A DNA stretch of 64,000 nt from Symsagittifera roscoffensis (GCF_963678635.1 NC_087070.1:558001-622000); one strand, 5' to 3'; counted from the first letter of the stretch, positions 9,061 through 20,600 are shown. Translations and numbers: made by a program. The notes: generated from the sequence alone by a model not told the origin.

Positions 9061-11373
9061 GTGCACCTATCCAGTACACAGTTTGGCCTCGTAATGAAGT
9101 TTATGGGTTGAGCTTTAACTAGCTGTGGTCAAAAACGTTATTTTATTATGGTTTTACACTCTATCGAGAGGCAATAAGTTAACACATGCAAGATTTGCTG
9201 ATAATTCGCTTATTGGTTATATAACTTATGATAACAGTTTTCAAACTTTAGACACCTTCATGTATGACTCTCCCATTAAATTGATCAAAATGACTTATTA
9301 TAGTTTACGCAATTCAGTTTAAGTAAAAAACATTATTCAGTCGATGAACTCATAAAAACAATGAAAAACATTTTGGTCGGAATAATCGTGCAAAAATTCC
9401 AAAATTGAGTAGAATTTTATGCAAATTGATGAAAACTCTATAATGGCAGTTTATGAAATAACTTTGAAATATGCTCTGATCAAACAAATTTTCAAAAAAA
9501 AACATAAAACCAGTGTTTTGGCTTCCCAAACAACTGCTATAGAGACCTACACGCAGTTTAAACATGAAAAAACTTATTGAATTAGCGTCCTCTGAAACAA
9601 ATGAAACAAAACCTTACATATGATATGGAACAACGATAAGACCATTTGAGGTATACTTTCGATAATTCTTCTTTGGCATTGTATTGACTCCCAACTTTTT
9701 CTGATAACTAGGCGAGTTTTAGTTTGAACTTAATTTTTCCAACTTTTGTAAATCTGTTGGGATGTGTTCGATATTTTAGAATTGTTACCAGACTTGAAAT
9801 ACTAAAATTTATCTTTGCTGTGAACAAAAAACGAATTGTTTGGTCATCTAATATACCAGATTGGGTTTTAAATGTTGCTGCCAATGAAACAGCAGATTGA
9901 GGGCATAAAAAACCTCGTTTTAAAAATTTTTCAAGATAGTTTTAAATTAGGTATCTTATCAGCTTTGATCAAAAAAGAGTTAATGGGAATCATTAGTGAA
10001 CACTCCATATATATTATTCAAGCATGAGCAAAGTGTTTGCAACAAAGTCTTCAACAACAATTCATAACGTACCTGGATAAGTTCAATTTGATGAGAAAAC
10101 ATCAAATTGGAAATTAAAAACGTTTTCCCCATCCTAAATGTTTTCAATAGAATCAATCATAACACAACTTGATAATATATAGTTAGTTGCGGGTGCTCTT
10201 CTCGGCAGCTTCAAAAACAATTGTAACTTTGTTATAAAAAAATTAAATCTTTAGGGTTTAATTCGTTTGCCATAAGCCCTGCAAAGAGCTATCTGACTAA
10301 AGGAAAATGGAGAAATCATTTGCTGCAGACAATACAAAATGTGTAGTAACGGTAGAAAAAATTAACAAGGTGTAGAAATGTTGAAAGGAACATTACTATT
10401 TTTTTTTTGTTTTCAACAACACTCATTAGAAATTATTGAGGACAAAATTTTTTAATTGTGGTAAAAGTTTAACAAAAAACAAGAATCAGTTGCAGTTTGT
10501 GATCAAAAATTAGTCGATGATAAGGAAGTAAATTTTTGGGGCGTACCACTATATTAAAATCAGGTCAAACTTTTTTGAAAAACAAATAACTCCAGGCGTC
10601 AAAACCATCTACGCATTACAGGAAATTTTACTATCCAATTTAAAACTAATGCTTATTTTTACTAGCATTTAACCATTTATACTATTCAGCTTTGATTTTG
10701 CGCGCAATATCAAATTATCTAATCGTTACACTAGAAAAATAACTCAAATGAGCCGTTGAAGGCTGCTAAGGGGTGTCTAAGTTTTCGATCATTGGCATGC
10801 TTAAAACTTGAATAAAAGTGTAAGCCTGTTTGGTTTTCACTTGATTACAGATCATCATTACACATTCATCGTTTTCTAAAAAATCAAAATCCTGCTTTTT
10901 TGATTACAAAAACGGGCTGCATTCATCAACAGACAGCAAAATACTGTTTACACGAGAGAACTAACAAATTCGTTTTTCACAATTTTCAACAACTAATTGG
11001 GCAGGTTTTAACAAGTTTAATTTATTCCCTATGAGTGAATGTTTGAACTTTTCTCTAGGCTAACTTAAGAAAGACCAAAGCCAAATTTCGTACGGAAAAC
11101 TATCATGGAAATTTTTAAAATTCTCTTCAAAATTTTGCTTTACTCCATTTTTTATAAATGCTTGTTTTCTACTCTGTGTTTTTATGTGAACTGATTTCTG
11201 GGGCTAAAAACCGATTTTTCTGCGGCCTCTTCAAAAAATCATCAAAAAATGGTACAAAAATTGTATGCATACAAAAATTGAAGTTGTAACAAAATATTTG
11301 CTTGAAAAATTGAGGTCATAACAACCTGTTCAATTTAGTCAACAATCAGCTACTTTTGTCAAAATAATTGTAT
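9061..11373. other. Long AT-rich stretch without a supported gene
   Basis: Several 60-70-codon frames exist (for example 9125-9322 on plus) but have no ATG or no recognisable family. Fragments such as 9810-9900 on plus read somewhat protein-like but are soon stopped. It lies downstream of the stop of the five-exon gene and probably contains that gene's 3' UTR at its right end. Confidence 0.35.
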
Positions 11374-11662
11374 TTATGTAACCTGTTCGGTTTTGAAGAG
11401 CTCCCTAAGCCAATAGAAACGAGGCTCAATTTTCAGAGAAGCATGAATCGCTTCTAAATCACTCAAGTAGTCATATATCACTTCTAGAGGTCGGATGGGG
11501 TCTTCAGTCAGCACCAGTCCCCCCAAGAAGGCATAACGATGTCCGTTGTAGTAGTAAGTCCCGATTCCCACCTGGTACGCGTTCCAGAATTCGCCGGGAG
11601 CAACCTCGACTTTTCCGAGACTTCTAGATGTTAAAATAGCCACGAAATTATACCACGTATTA
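11374..11662 (-). CDS. Exon 5, probable terminal exon of the unrecognised spliced gene
   Basis: A pyrimidine-rich acceptor (ACATTCCCCCTTCCCGACCAG) opens 96 codons ending in TAA. Residues include NTWYNFVAILTSRSLGKVEV, then EFWNAYQVGIGTYYYNG, GGLVLTEDPIRPL and a helical DYLSDLEAIHASLKIEPRF. The aromatic YYYNG core resembles the YYYAG core of the separate terminal exon at 44.3-44.47 kb, hinting at two related genes. A CAG followed by GTTACA just before the stop could be a donor, so a further exon is not excluded. No AATAAA is seen within ~150 bases after the stop. Function is unknown; the five exons together give roughly 437 residues. Confidence 0.6.
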
Positions 11663-11871
11663 CTGGTCGGGAAGGGGGAATGTGTAGGGTTGAAAAGTTA
11701 AAAAATGTGGAGAAATGTTTGATAGAGTTGATATTATAAACGTAAAATATAACTTTAGTCGCTAAAAGCTAGTGCCTCGTTTCTTTTATAGCTTCTTTAG
11801 TTTTTTTCGCCTGTGGATCTAGAAAATCTAATAAAACTAAACGGGTATCGACCCATTCTTTTGCCACTTGC
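11663..11871 (-). promoter_or_regulatory. Inferred 209-bp GC-AG intron
   Basis: The donor AAG followed by GCAAGT and the acceptor CCCGACCAG flank 209 bases with a pyrimidine-rich 3' end. Phases match only with the GC donor. This rests on sequence alone. Confidence 0.45.
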
Positions 11872-12077
11872 CTTATTCCGTTGTCTTTCATTGAGTTTGC
11901 GGGCATGTAGTGACCAACTGGGAGGAACTGCAGATGATCCACTTGTTCACTCTCAGTGATGCTGAGAACAACGGCGAGAGACTCGATTGAGAACAGGGGC
12001 AGATTCAACGGCGACGTCAGGTTGCCCTCAGGGGGGAAGTCCAATCGAATGCACAAGTAAGGATCCCAGAAATTGAC
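11872..12077 (-). CDS. Exon 4 of the unrecognised spliced gene, ending at a GC donor
   Basis: The acceptor is TTTCAATTACAG. The exon starts in phase 0, as required by exon 3, and reads VNFWDPYLCIRLDFPPEG, then a hydrophobic LPLFSIESLAVVLSI and a QFLPVGHYMPANSMKDNGI end. No GT donor gives the phase needed by exon 5. The sequence AAG followed by GCAAGT is a perfect GC-donor consensus, leaves two bases, and joins in frame to the T of exon 5, giving Ser. The open frame alternatively runs to a stop at 11769 (ending KETRH), which would make this the last exon. I prefer the GC-AG intron because exon 5 is clearly coding. The preceding 6.85-kb intron holds satellite-like repeats. Confidence 0.6.
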
Positions 12078-12261
12078 CTGTAATTGAAATTGACACTACA
12101 TCTGGGGCGAAAAGAAGTGTCAAGAGTTATCAAAAAACAGTCAAAAAATCGGCTGCTGATTCGGAATGAAGTAGATACCTCAAAAATTCAAGCATTGGGC
12201 GTCGCCCAAAACATTAGTTGTTGCTCTATTAAAATAGAAACTTTTGGTTTTTTTTGGAGTT

Positions 12262-12446
12262 GGCTCTTTTTCCTTTCCCCCACTTGCAAATTTTTTAGAG
12301 AAACTTTTCTGTTCACACTGTCGGATTAATGGACTAACTAGGCCATTACATACATATTTGGTCTTTATACTCAAACCTTGTAAGACTACTCGTTACACAA
12401 TGAAATCGATGCCTATGTGAGGTGGCAGGAAAAAGGAAAAAAAGCC
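12262..12446. mobile_element. MITE of family 2 (185 bp) with 8-bp duplication
   Basis: It begins GGCTCTTTTTCC and ends GGAAAAAAAGCC. Direct repeats TTGGAGTT flank it exactly at 12254-12261 and 12447-12454. The host sequence is a dispersed repeat whose other copies near 13.1 and 16.25 kb run across the equivalent point without the element, supporting insertion. It carries no ORF and must be mobilised in trans. Confidence 0.85.
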
Positions 12447-12944
12447 TTGGAGTTTTCCCAGAAACATATTTTTTTGTTCGATATTTAAGCCTTAGCATCT
12501 TGTGCACGGATGCTTCTCACAACTTCTTGCCTTGATTAAACGCTTGATATCATATTGTGTTGTTTTCGAGAAGTCAAAAGTTTCAAAAACGGACAAGAAA
12601 TCAAAACATTGGTTCTTCTGAAGGCGATAAATTTTAGAAAATTTGAAAATGAACGCTTATACAGTTTCACACTTTTTTTTTCAATTGAATCCAAAATGTC
12701 AGGTTTTGGTTGGTAGTTTTTAAAACAAGTAAAAAAACAGCTAAAAATGGTCAAAAAAACAAAAATTTAGGTTTTCCGGGGTCATAACTTCATGTGAAAA
12801 CAACTTTAAGGTAACCGCTTAACCAAGGGAGCTGCTCAAAAATCTTTCTACCCATCGAAACCAAAATCTCAGATTAGAAAGGCTGGTTTTTGAGAAGTGT
12901 CAAAAATTATCAAAAAACAGTTGAAAAAACCGAAAGCTTTAATA

Positions 12945-13200
12945 GAGGCCCAGCTAAAGCTGGAGGTACCTGTTTGATAATTTTCAAATTTGTTGTGCTG
13001 ATGCGAGATGAAATAAATAAATTCGAAAATTCCAGATTTGGGCTTCACCTAAAACATTAGTTGTTGCTCTATTAAAATTTGAGCGAAAATTTTATTGATT
13101 TTGGAATTTTCTCAGAAATGTATATTTTGTTTAAAAATTAAGCTTTAGCATGTTTTGCACGGATGCTTCTCACAATCCGATGCCTTGTTTAAGCCCTTGC
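12945..13200. repeat. Dispersed repeat, copy in intron 3
   Basis: It begins GAGGCCCAGCTAAAGCTGGA and contains ACATTAGTTGTTGCTCTATT. A second copy is at about 16088-16380. A third, interrupted by the MITE at 12262, is at about 12150-12560. Confidence 0.65.
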
Positions 13201-14410
13201 TATCAGATTGTGTTGTTTCAGAGAAATTGAAAAGTTTTAAAAAACAGACAAAAAACCAAAATCTTGACTTTTCTGAAGGCCATAAATTTTTGTGTTAGAA
13301 AACTTAAAGGTGAGAGCTTACACAGCTTTGCTCAACCTCTTCTTTTTAAATTGAATCCAAAATCTCATAATTTGGATGGTAGTTTTCAAAACAAGTAGCA
13401 TAAAAACTGCAAAATTTGATCAAAAACAAAGAACATGATTTTTCTGTGGGTCATAAATTTTAGTGTAGCAAAAACTGGCAAAGCATTTATCCCGCTTCTT
13501 GCTCTACCTATAGAAACCACTATCTCCGATTCGGGATGGTGGTTTTTGAAAAAAGTCAAAAAGTTCCAATAAACAGTTGAAAATTCAAAAATTGGGCTTT
13601 TCTGAGGGTTCTTTTCTTTCTGCAAGAAATTTTTGCCATAACCGTTTTTATAGGGGAGCTTCCCACAATCTGTTCTACATGTTGAAATCCATATCTCAGA
13701 TTCGGGAGGGTAGTTTTTGAGAAAAGCTTAAAAGGTTTATGAAACAGTCAAAAATTGAAAATTTGACTTTTGCGAGAGCCATAACCTATTGCGTACAAAA
13801 AAGCCTAACCGCTCAATCAGGTTAGTTCTCACAACCCGTTGTACCAAAATATCTGATTTGGGGGTTAATTTTTGAGTAAATTTTTGACAAAAAATTAAAA
13901 AACCGTTTCTCCGAAAGCCATTATTTTTCGTATTAAAACAATTGGGCGGAGACGCTTAAAAGGAGGAGCTTCCCACAACTCGTCTACCTATTGAATTCGA
14001 AATCTCCGATTTTGGACGATAGTTTTTGAGAAAGGTCGAAAAGTTTTATATAATTGTCAAAAAAACTAAAAGTTTGATTTTTCTGAAGGCCATAACATTT
14101 TGAGTAAAACAATTAGGGCGTAGCCGCTTGTGCAGGGGAACTTCCCACAACCTGTTCCATCTGTTGAACCCAAAATCTCAGATTTGGGCTGGTAGTTATA
14201 GAGAAAATGTAAAAAATCCAAAAATTTGTGTCAAATTTTCTCCCACAGATTTTTCGAATGCTGTAGAAATTGGGGTGAGAAAAAAAAGACTACAAGAATA
14301 TATATGCACGCAGGGGAGCTGAAGGACGTCCCATTGGTACCACAGCTTTTCATAACCTGTTTTGTCTATTGAAACCAAAAAATTTCTGATTTGGCGGTAG
14401 CTTTTGAAAA

Positions 14411-15829
14411 AATGTAAAAAATCAAAAATATGGGTAATAAATTTCCCCACACTTTCGAAAGCTGTAGAAATCGGGGTAAGGTAAAAAAAGGTTAATAATT
14501 ATTCAGGCAAATATGGTGATGGGTGGACTTTTAGCATAGTATCACATTTTGAAAACCGGTAGGTTAGTTTTTAAGAAAAACTGAAATTGTGTGCGAAACT
14601 TTTTAAGCAAAAAAATCTGACTAAGCGTCTCGAAATTTTTTTTCTTAAAACCCGATTCTATATAATTTAATAATATCTGTTTGTATCAATCAGGAATTGG
14701 AAAACTATTTTGTCGAGTTTTGACTACTTTTTGTTACTGCTGTTAGTCATATTTTCGTTTGAATTTAGGGTAAGCAATTTTATTTGGGTAAGCGCTTCTG
14801 CAGGGAACTTTTTCGTTGCCTGAAAAATTTAAACGTTTGCAGAAAACTATCAAATTGTCTAAAAACATAGATCATCAAATTGCTCAGGTATGCCGAAAAT
14901 TTCTCAGGAAAGCCAAGTTAAAAATTACTTTTTGAAATTTATTTTGCTAAACGAATTTTTTGCAGTAATAATAGAAGCAAAAAAATGATTTTTTTGTTGG
15001 CCTTAACTTTTTGTGTAAGAAATCTTCTGTGTAGCCGTTTAAGATGGCGAGCTTCCCATAGTCTCTTCTATTTATTGAAATTTAAAAAAATTTCAGATTT
15101 GTGAGGGAAGTTTTTGAAAAAATGTAAAAAATCAAAAATATGGGTAATAAATTTCCCCACACTTTCGAAAGCTGTAGAAATCGGGGTAAGGTAAAAAAAA
15201 GGTTAATAATTATTCAGGCAAATATGGTAATGGGTGGACTTTTAGCCATAGTATCACATTTTGAAAACCGGTAGGTTAGTTTTTAAGAAAAACTGAAATT
15301 GTGTGCGAAACTTTTTAAGCAAAAAAATCTGACTAAGCGTCTCGAAATTTTTTTTCTTAAACCCGATTCTATATAATTTCATAATATCTGTTTGTATCAA
15401 TCAGGAATTGGAAAACTTTTTTGTCGAGTTTTGACTACTTTTTGTTACTGCTGTTAGTCATATTTTCGTTTGAATTTAGGGTAAGCAATTTTATTTGGGT
15501 AAGCGCTTCTGCAGGGAACTTTTTCGTTGCCTGAAAAATTTAAACGTTTGCAGAAAACTATCAAATTGTCTAAAAACATAGATCATCAAATTGCTCAGGT
15601 ATGCCGAAAATTGCTCAGGAAAGCCAAGTTAAAAATTACTTTTTGAAGTTTATTTTGCTAAACGAATTTTTTGCAGTAATAATAGAAGCAAAAAAATGAT
15701 TTTTTTGTTGGCCTTAGATTTTTGTGTAAGAAAACTTCTGCGTAGCCGTTTAAGTAGGCGAGCTTCCCATAGTCTCTTCTATTTATTGAAATTTAAAAAA
15801 ATTTCAGATTTGTGAGGGAAGTTTTTGAA
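14411..15829. repeat. Recent 710-bp tandem duplication
   Basis: 14411-15120 and 15121-15829 match almost base for base at an offset of 710, differing mainly in A-run lengths and scattered substitutions. It is far more similar than the neighbouring ~160-bp units, so it is a late duplication within the old array. Confidence 0.85.
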
Positions 15830-16087
15830 AAAATGTGAAAATCCAAAAATATGGTTCAAAAATTCCCCCACAATTTTTCGAAAGCTTGAGAAAGTGTGGT
15901 AAGGCAAGAAGAGACTAGGATGTATGCAAGTACACAGGGTAGTGGGCGAACTTCTCCTTGGTATCACTCTTTTCGAAAATCAGAGGGAAGAATTTTTTTA
16001 AGCGAAATTATTTGCCAAAGCGTCACAAAGAAAATCAAAAACCCGATCCCACACGTTTTCATAATATCGTTTTTTAACCAAATAGGA

Positions 16088-16380
16088 CTAGAGGCCCAGG
16101 TAAAGCTGGAGGTACCTGTTTGATAGTTTTTAATTTTGTTTTACTGATGCGTAATGAAAAAGTAAATAAAAAAATTGGGAATTGGGTTTCACCCAAAACT
16201 TTAGTTCTTGCTCTATTAAAATTCGAGTGAAAGTTTTGTGATTTTGAATTTTTCCCAGATAAATTTTCTGTGAAAACTAAAGGCGTACCATTTTAAGCAT
16301 GGCGGCTTCCATAATGCGTTGCCTCGGTTGAACCCTTGACAATAGATGTCGTTGTTTTCGAGAATAGTCGAAAAGTTTCA
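16088..16380. repeat. Dispersed repeat, second copy
   Basis: It shares GAGGCCCAG.TAAAGCTGGAG, the CTTTAGTTCTTGCTCTATTAA block and the downstream GCCTCGGTTGAACCCTTG-like block with the 12.95-kb copy, with perhaps 80% similarity by eye. Confidence 0.6.
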
Positions 16381-16959
16381 AAAACCTGTAAAACAGAAAA
16401 AATTGATTTTCCCGAGGGTCATAATTTTATGTTTAAAAAAATTTGAGCTTAACCACATTTGGAAGATAAAATCACAGATGCGAGAGGCTAATTTTTGAGA
16501 AAATCAAAAAGTGTCCAAAAACGGTGAAAAGAATGAAAATTTCATTTTTCCGAGGGTCATATTTTTTCTTTAAAAATTTTTGGGCGTAATCGTTTCTGCA
16601 AGGCGATTCACACATGTTGTTCTACTCATTGAAACCAAAATCCAAAATCTCAAATTTGAAAAAATTTTGAGAAAAGTCAAAATGCTTCAAAAAAAATGGT
16701 CACAAAATGAAAAACTGACAATCCCGAGGGTCACATTTTGTTCAAAAAATATTTGGGCGAAACAAATTAAGGCAGATAACTTTTCCACAACTATTTTGAA
16801 AAGAAAATTTCAGATTTGGCAATGTAGTTATTGGGAATTGCTTCTTTTTCTGCATTAATCACAACCTACTCGATTTTCTAAACCTACAAATATTTTATTA
16901 AATTTAGCAAAACGATATCCCTCACATTTTAAACCAAGGTCTTCTGAAAGTTAAAACTC

Positions 16960-17280
16960 AAGCTGAACACGCCCAAGCACACTCCCCAAACACATTCTTC
17001 CTAACATACACGCCGCCTACCCTCTCCTCTACCACATCTACTTGACACCCCGTAAGTTTGGGGGAGTAAAGGTCTGTAAGGGAGGGTTGAAAGTGTAAGT
17101 GTATGTGTGTGAGGGGTGTCTAAAGGGTCACGTGTTCACGGTATTTTTGATGTTTTGTTAGGGTTAATGTACGTAAGGGATAGTGGTGGGGGAAGGAAGG
17201 AGGTGGTAAAGCAAGAAAGAAAGAATGGTGGGAGCTCTTGTTAAGAATTTAGGGGGAGGGGGATCGTCGTAGAAAAAAAG
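16960..17280. other. C-rich to G-rich strand-skew switch
   Basis: About 90 bases almost lacking G (16960-17052) are followed by about 220 bases almost lacking C, with G-runs including GGGGGAGGGGG-like clusters at ~17250. GACACCCC at ~17045 pairs with GGGGTGTC at ~17113. No gene is seen. A G-quadruplex or regulatory role is only a possibility. Confidence 0.4.
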
Positions 17281-17419
17281 ACAAGAAAAAAACAATATTA
17301 ATTTTTGCTGTAGTCAAATGTAAGACACAATTTACCAATAACTCTTAAATTCTGTTATAATTCATTATTATCTAAGCTAATCGCATTTAATCGACTATAA
17401 TGGATTAATTTGATTTCTT

Positions 17420-18410
17420 TTTATTGTTGCGACTTTCGATACGAAAGTAACGGAATATTTGTGCTCAGGGTGGGGTTTTTTTTCTTCAGACAAATTTCGA
17501 CTTTTTAACTAGCCATTTTTTGACGGATTTTTTAAATATCATTCAAAAGGTATTGTTGTCTTGAGCTTAAATTTGAAAAGATATTCTACCTTTGATCTTT
17601 TTTCGTAAAGTTATGAGGGTTTACAGATTTGCTATTTCGGCCGGTTTGGGACAATTAACGCGGGATATATTTCGCGCTATTAACGCGTAGGCGAGATTTA
17701 ATCCGTCTTAGAAATTGTTCCAAATTGGTTCAAGGAAAATTATATGCCATAATGGATTTGTTAATAGGAGCAAAATCTATCACTTTGTATTTAATATGGC
17801 GTGTGATGGGATGTTTTCACAAAAAATCTTAAAATTTTTAGAACATTTTTTGAAAATTTTATTTCGTTACATTTAAATTTTCCATGTTATTACTGCTCCA
17901 TAGACCCCAAAAAGCAGTCGGAACATTCAGGGCTTCGCCTTGATACGAGCAGTCTTGTTGTTCCGACTTTCAATACGAAAGTAACGGAATATTTGTGCTC
18001 GGGTTGGGTTTTTTTTCTTCAGACAAATTTCGACTTTTTAACTAGCCATTTTTGACGGAATTTTTTTTTATCGTTCAAAAAGTATTGTTGTCCTCAGCTT
18101 AAATTTGAAAAGATTTTTCACCTGCAATTATTTTTCGTAAAGTTACGGGGTTTTAAAGATTGGCATTTTGGCCAATTTGGGACAATTAACGCGATATATT
18201 CCGCGCTTTTAACGCGTAAGCGGATATTTAATCCGTTCTAGAAATCGTTCCAAATTGGTTGAAAGAAGCTTAATTGCCATAATTGATTGTTACTAGCAGC
18301 GAAATCTATTCTTTTGTACTTTATATGGCGTATGGGGGGATGATTTTTATGTTATTACTGCGCCTTAAACTTTAAAAGGCAGTCGGAACGAGCAGTCTTG
18401 TTTGTTTTAT
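17420..18410 (-). repeat. Two tandem copies of the dispersed element related to the 58-64 kb satellite
   Basis: Copies at ~17425-17950 and ~17955-18405 carry, in reverse orientation, the satellite landmarks: CCGTTACTTTCG, GAGCACAAATATTCC, GGCTAGTTAAAAAGTCG. They extend it with an internal part containing ATTAACGCG motifs and a CTGCTCGTATCAAGGCGAAG terminus. A perfect hairpin ACTTTCG-ATA-CGAAAGT lies near one end of the first copy. Another copy is at 41.29-41.83 kb. No ORF is present, so it behaves like a non-autonomous element; its class is not identified. Confidence 0.6.
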
Positions 18411-18479
18411 AAGCGGTTTTTATTCCATTGTAGTCAATTATTTTAGAGTTTTAAGAAGACAGACTATGAAAATGCATTA

Positions 18480-18660
18480 TATTAAGTCATCAATTTTGTG
18501 GTATAACGATGGGTTTTACAAAGTTAAGTATCAGAACCAAATATGTTTGTCATAGCGTTATCAGTCCGCATGTCAACTTTTGTAACAATACGAATATGTT
18601 AACAAAAAGTTACTGGTAAAAGTTCGCAATTTGGGGGAAGAGGGAGGGCCACCGGTAGTT
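18480..18660. mobile_element. Remnant of MITE family 2
   Basis: The internal blocks ATATGTTTGTCATAGCGTTA and CAGTCCGCATGTCAA match the interior of the 28606-28805 element, and it ends in a degenerate GGGGGAAGAGGGAGGGCC. The left terminus is not recognisable. Confidence 0.5.
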
Positions 18661-18699
18661 TTAAGGCAATATTGCCAAATAAACTGAAAAAAAAAACGC

Positions 18700-18867
18700 A
18701 AAAATAGACAAAAAACGTCGTTTGGCCCGTTTTTTGTTCAAGTTTTCTTGTGCGGCGCAGAAAATTCGGTCAAAATGGCGTCTTATCGTAATTTGGAGGA
18801 GCTTGGAAAACCAATTTTTTCGACCTTGAAAAAATACCCCCTCCTCGAGAAAATCCTCGATCTACCG
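18700..18867. mobile_element. Fragment of a hAT-like non-autonomous element
   Basis: It carries the same terminal block as the elements at 48.2-48.7 and 54.0-54.4 kb: CTCGAGAAAATCCTCGATCT followed by ACCGCTG, and an internal GCGTCTTAT...GGAGCTTGGAAAA block. It abuts the exon 3 donor. Confidence 0.5.
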
Positions 18868-18925
18868 CTGAGTCATTTGGAGCTAACGAGCTTAATTTAG
18901 AGATAATTTTTTTAAAAATGCCTAC

Positions 18926-19158
18926 GGAATAAGCGCCAATTTGATCGGCCAGGTTGTTCTTCAAGGCGTTGAACTTTGACTCGCCTTTTTCGGGCAGCTC
19001 CCCATTGGGAAGAATTCTCACAGGATCGTTTCCGAAATCGGAGACCCACTCAGAGTAGTCAGGGTTTAAGTAGAGGTCATAAAATACCCAGTAGTAATCT
19101 GGACGTGGCTGTATTTTGGATCGGATAGTAGGCATTCGGCCCGAACCCAGCGACTTTT
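18926..19158 (-). CDS. Exon 3 of the unrecognised spliced gene
   Basis: The acceptor is TGCATTTTCAG. The exon is 233 nt, begins with two bases completing the codon left by exon 2, and ends in phase 0 at TCC before GTAGGC. It encodes about 78 residues: a basic start (MPTIRSKIQPRP), then an aromatic stretch DYYWVFYDLYLNPDYSEW, DFGNDPVRILPNGELP and a helix-like NALKNNLADQIGAYS. The open frame continues past the donor into a dispersed repeat (the FSRGGG-type translation at ~18.87 kb), which is intron, not protein. Phase agreement on both sides is the main support. Confidence 0.7.
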
Positions 19159-19444
19159 CTGAAAATGCATTCAAAAATAGCTTGAGGTTACAGAATTTTC
19201 AAACAAGCAATTGATTTTCATTTTTTCGACTATGTTTGATACGTTTACAAGTAAACCTTTTTATTCCTCCACCCAAATTATCCATTTTTCGTTATTACGA
19301 GGTCAAATTGAGTTTGATGCGTTTACAAATTACGGGTTTTCACCCCTACCCCAAACTTTCATTTTTTGGCACTGCGAGGCCATATTGAGTTTTTGGTGAA
19401 TTGGAAGCGAATTCAGCAACATACTGAAAAAATTTTTTTTCGTA

Positions 19445-20174
19445 CAGTGCTGATTTAAATTAACCGGACAAAACGCGTTAAACTTGAAATCTAAAACGCG
19501 TTTTTCTCAAATTGGGTGGAGTTTAGGTGAAAACTTATGAAGACAAAACTTGCTGAAAATTTTAGCAGAATTAATATGGTGTAATTTGTTTTGCGAAGTT
19601 CTTGCCCAAAATTTTACCCCAAAAATGGGTCATTTTGGCTTTTCTTAGTTAATCAAAAATTAACCCAAAAATACCCAGTCGATCACAGACATAATTACAT
19701 CAAAGTGAGCCCCTTACGTAGCCCAACAAACTTTAAGAAGGGTATATTCTCCAAAACATTGATTAAGTTAATTTATTTTTGTTTGATAGACAAAAAAATT
19801 CGTTTTTACTATATAAAATACCAACTTTTCATTTAAAAACAATTTTTAAACAATTTACAATTTTTTTTGGAGAATATACCCTCCTTAAAGTTTGTTGGGC
19901 TACGTAAGGTGCTCACTTTGATATAATTATGTCTGTGATCAACTGGGTGTTTTTGTCGTAATTTGTGATTAACTAAGAAAAGCTAAAATGACCCATTTTT
20001 GGGGTAAAATTTTGGGCCCGAACTTCGCAAAACAAATTACACCATATTAATTCTGCTAAAATTTTAAGCAATTTTTGTCTTCATAAGTTTTCCCCTAAAC
20101 TCAACTCAATTTGAGAAAAACGCGTTTTAAATTTCAAGTTTAACGCGTTTTGTCCGGAATTTAAATCAGCACTG
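19445..20174. mobile_element. 730-bp fold-back MITE with ~310-bp arms and TA duplication
   Basis: Termini CAGTGCTGATTTAAAT and its complement are flanked by TA on both sides (19443-19444 and 20175-20176). Arms of about 310 bp (19445-19757 and 19868-20174) are closely complementary around a ~110-bp AT-rich loop. TA target sites and a CAGT start fit the Tc1/mariner superfamily. There is no transposase ORF. It lies in the intron between exons 3 and 4 of neither; it is in intron 2 of the spliced gene, and its transcript would be a long hairpin RNA. Confidence 0.85.
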
Positions 20175-20339
20175 TATAATAGGCTAATTTTTCTTCAATA
20201 TTTTTGCCACAATCGAATCCACAGACAGATGGCTGAAACATTTTATCAATCCAAACCGCTCCATAGACAGCCAAATTTGCAAGGTTCGGGACAAAATTAA
20301 CCATACTCATAACATATTGTTGAAGTCATAACAAAAACC

Positions 20340-20600
20340 CACATTTTGAAAGCAAAATTTATTAGCGGAATGTTCATTTTAAAAGCGGAATTCACTTGAA
20401 ATTTTCAGAATCTGCTTACAAATGCGGAATTCGCAATATTTTGAATACTTGCTCATTGTGGATTCCGTGACGATAAGTTGTATGTTAGAATTATTTCCAT
20501 GTGGAATCCGCAATAAATTGGTAGGCAATTTTGATCACGTTCAAAAGCTTGATTTCGGGCTCCAGGGTGTGTATATCCAGAAGACAGCTTGTCCTCGAAA
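20340..20600. repeat. GCGGAATTC/GCGGATTCC-type cluster
   Basis: Several degenerate units (AGCGGAATTCACTTG, AATGCGGAATTCGCAAT, TGTGGATTCCGTGA, ATGTGGAATCCGCAA) match the 8.5-9.06 kb cluster. Confidence 0.5.

Larger units (their letters stand above)
12560..16860. repeat. Degenerate ~160-bp satellite-like array
   Basis: A unit with GGGAGCTTCCCACAACCTGT, then a TTGAAACCAAAATCTCAGAT block, GGGTAGTTTTTGAGAAAAGT, and a closing GAGGGCCATAAC recurs near 12.83, 13.32, 13.48, 13.65, 13.81, 13.96, 14.13 and 14.34 kb, and again to 16.8 kb. Spacing is mostly 145-205 bp. Copies are heavily diverged, so the array is old. It is interrupted by the dispersed repeats and by a 710-bp duplication, and lies wholly inside intron 3 of the spliced gene. 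Confidence 0.7.

Noticed and set aside
11769-12056. Exon 4 continuing to the 11769 stop as the gene's end
   Set aside because: Possible, but it would leave the clearly coding exon 5 unexplained, and a perfect GC donor gives the needed phase.
18770-19174. One 134-codon ORF taken whole
   Set aside because: Only 19158-18926 is exon; the rest reads through a GT donor into a dispersed repeat that gives the common FSRGGG artefact.
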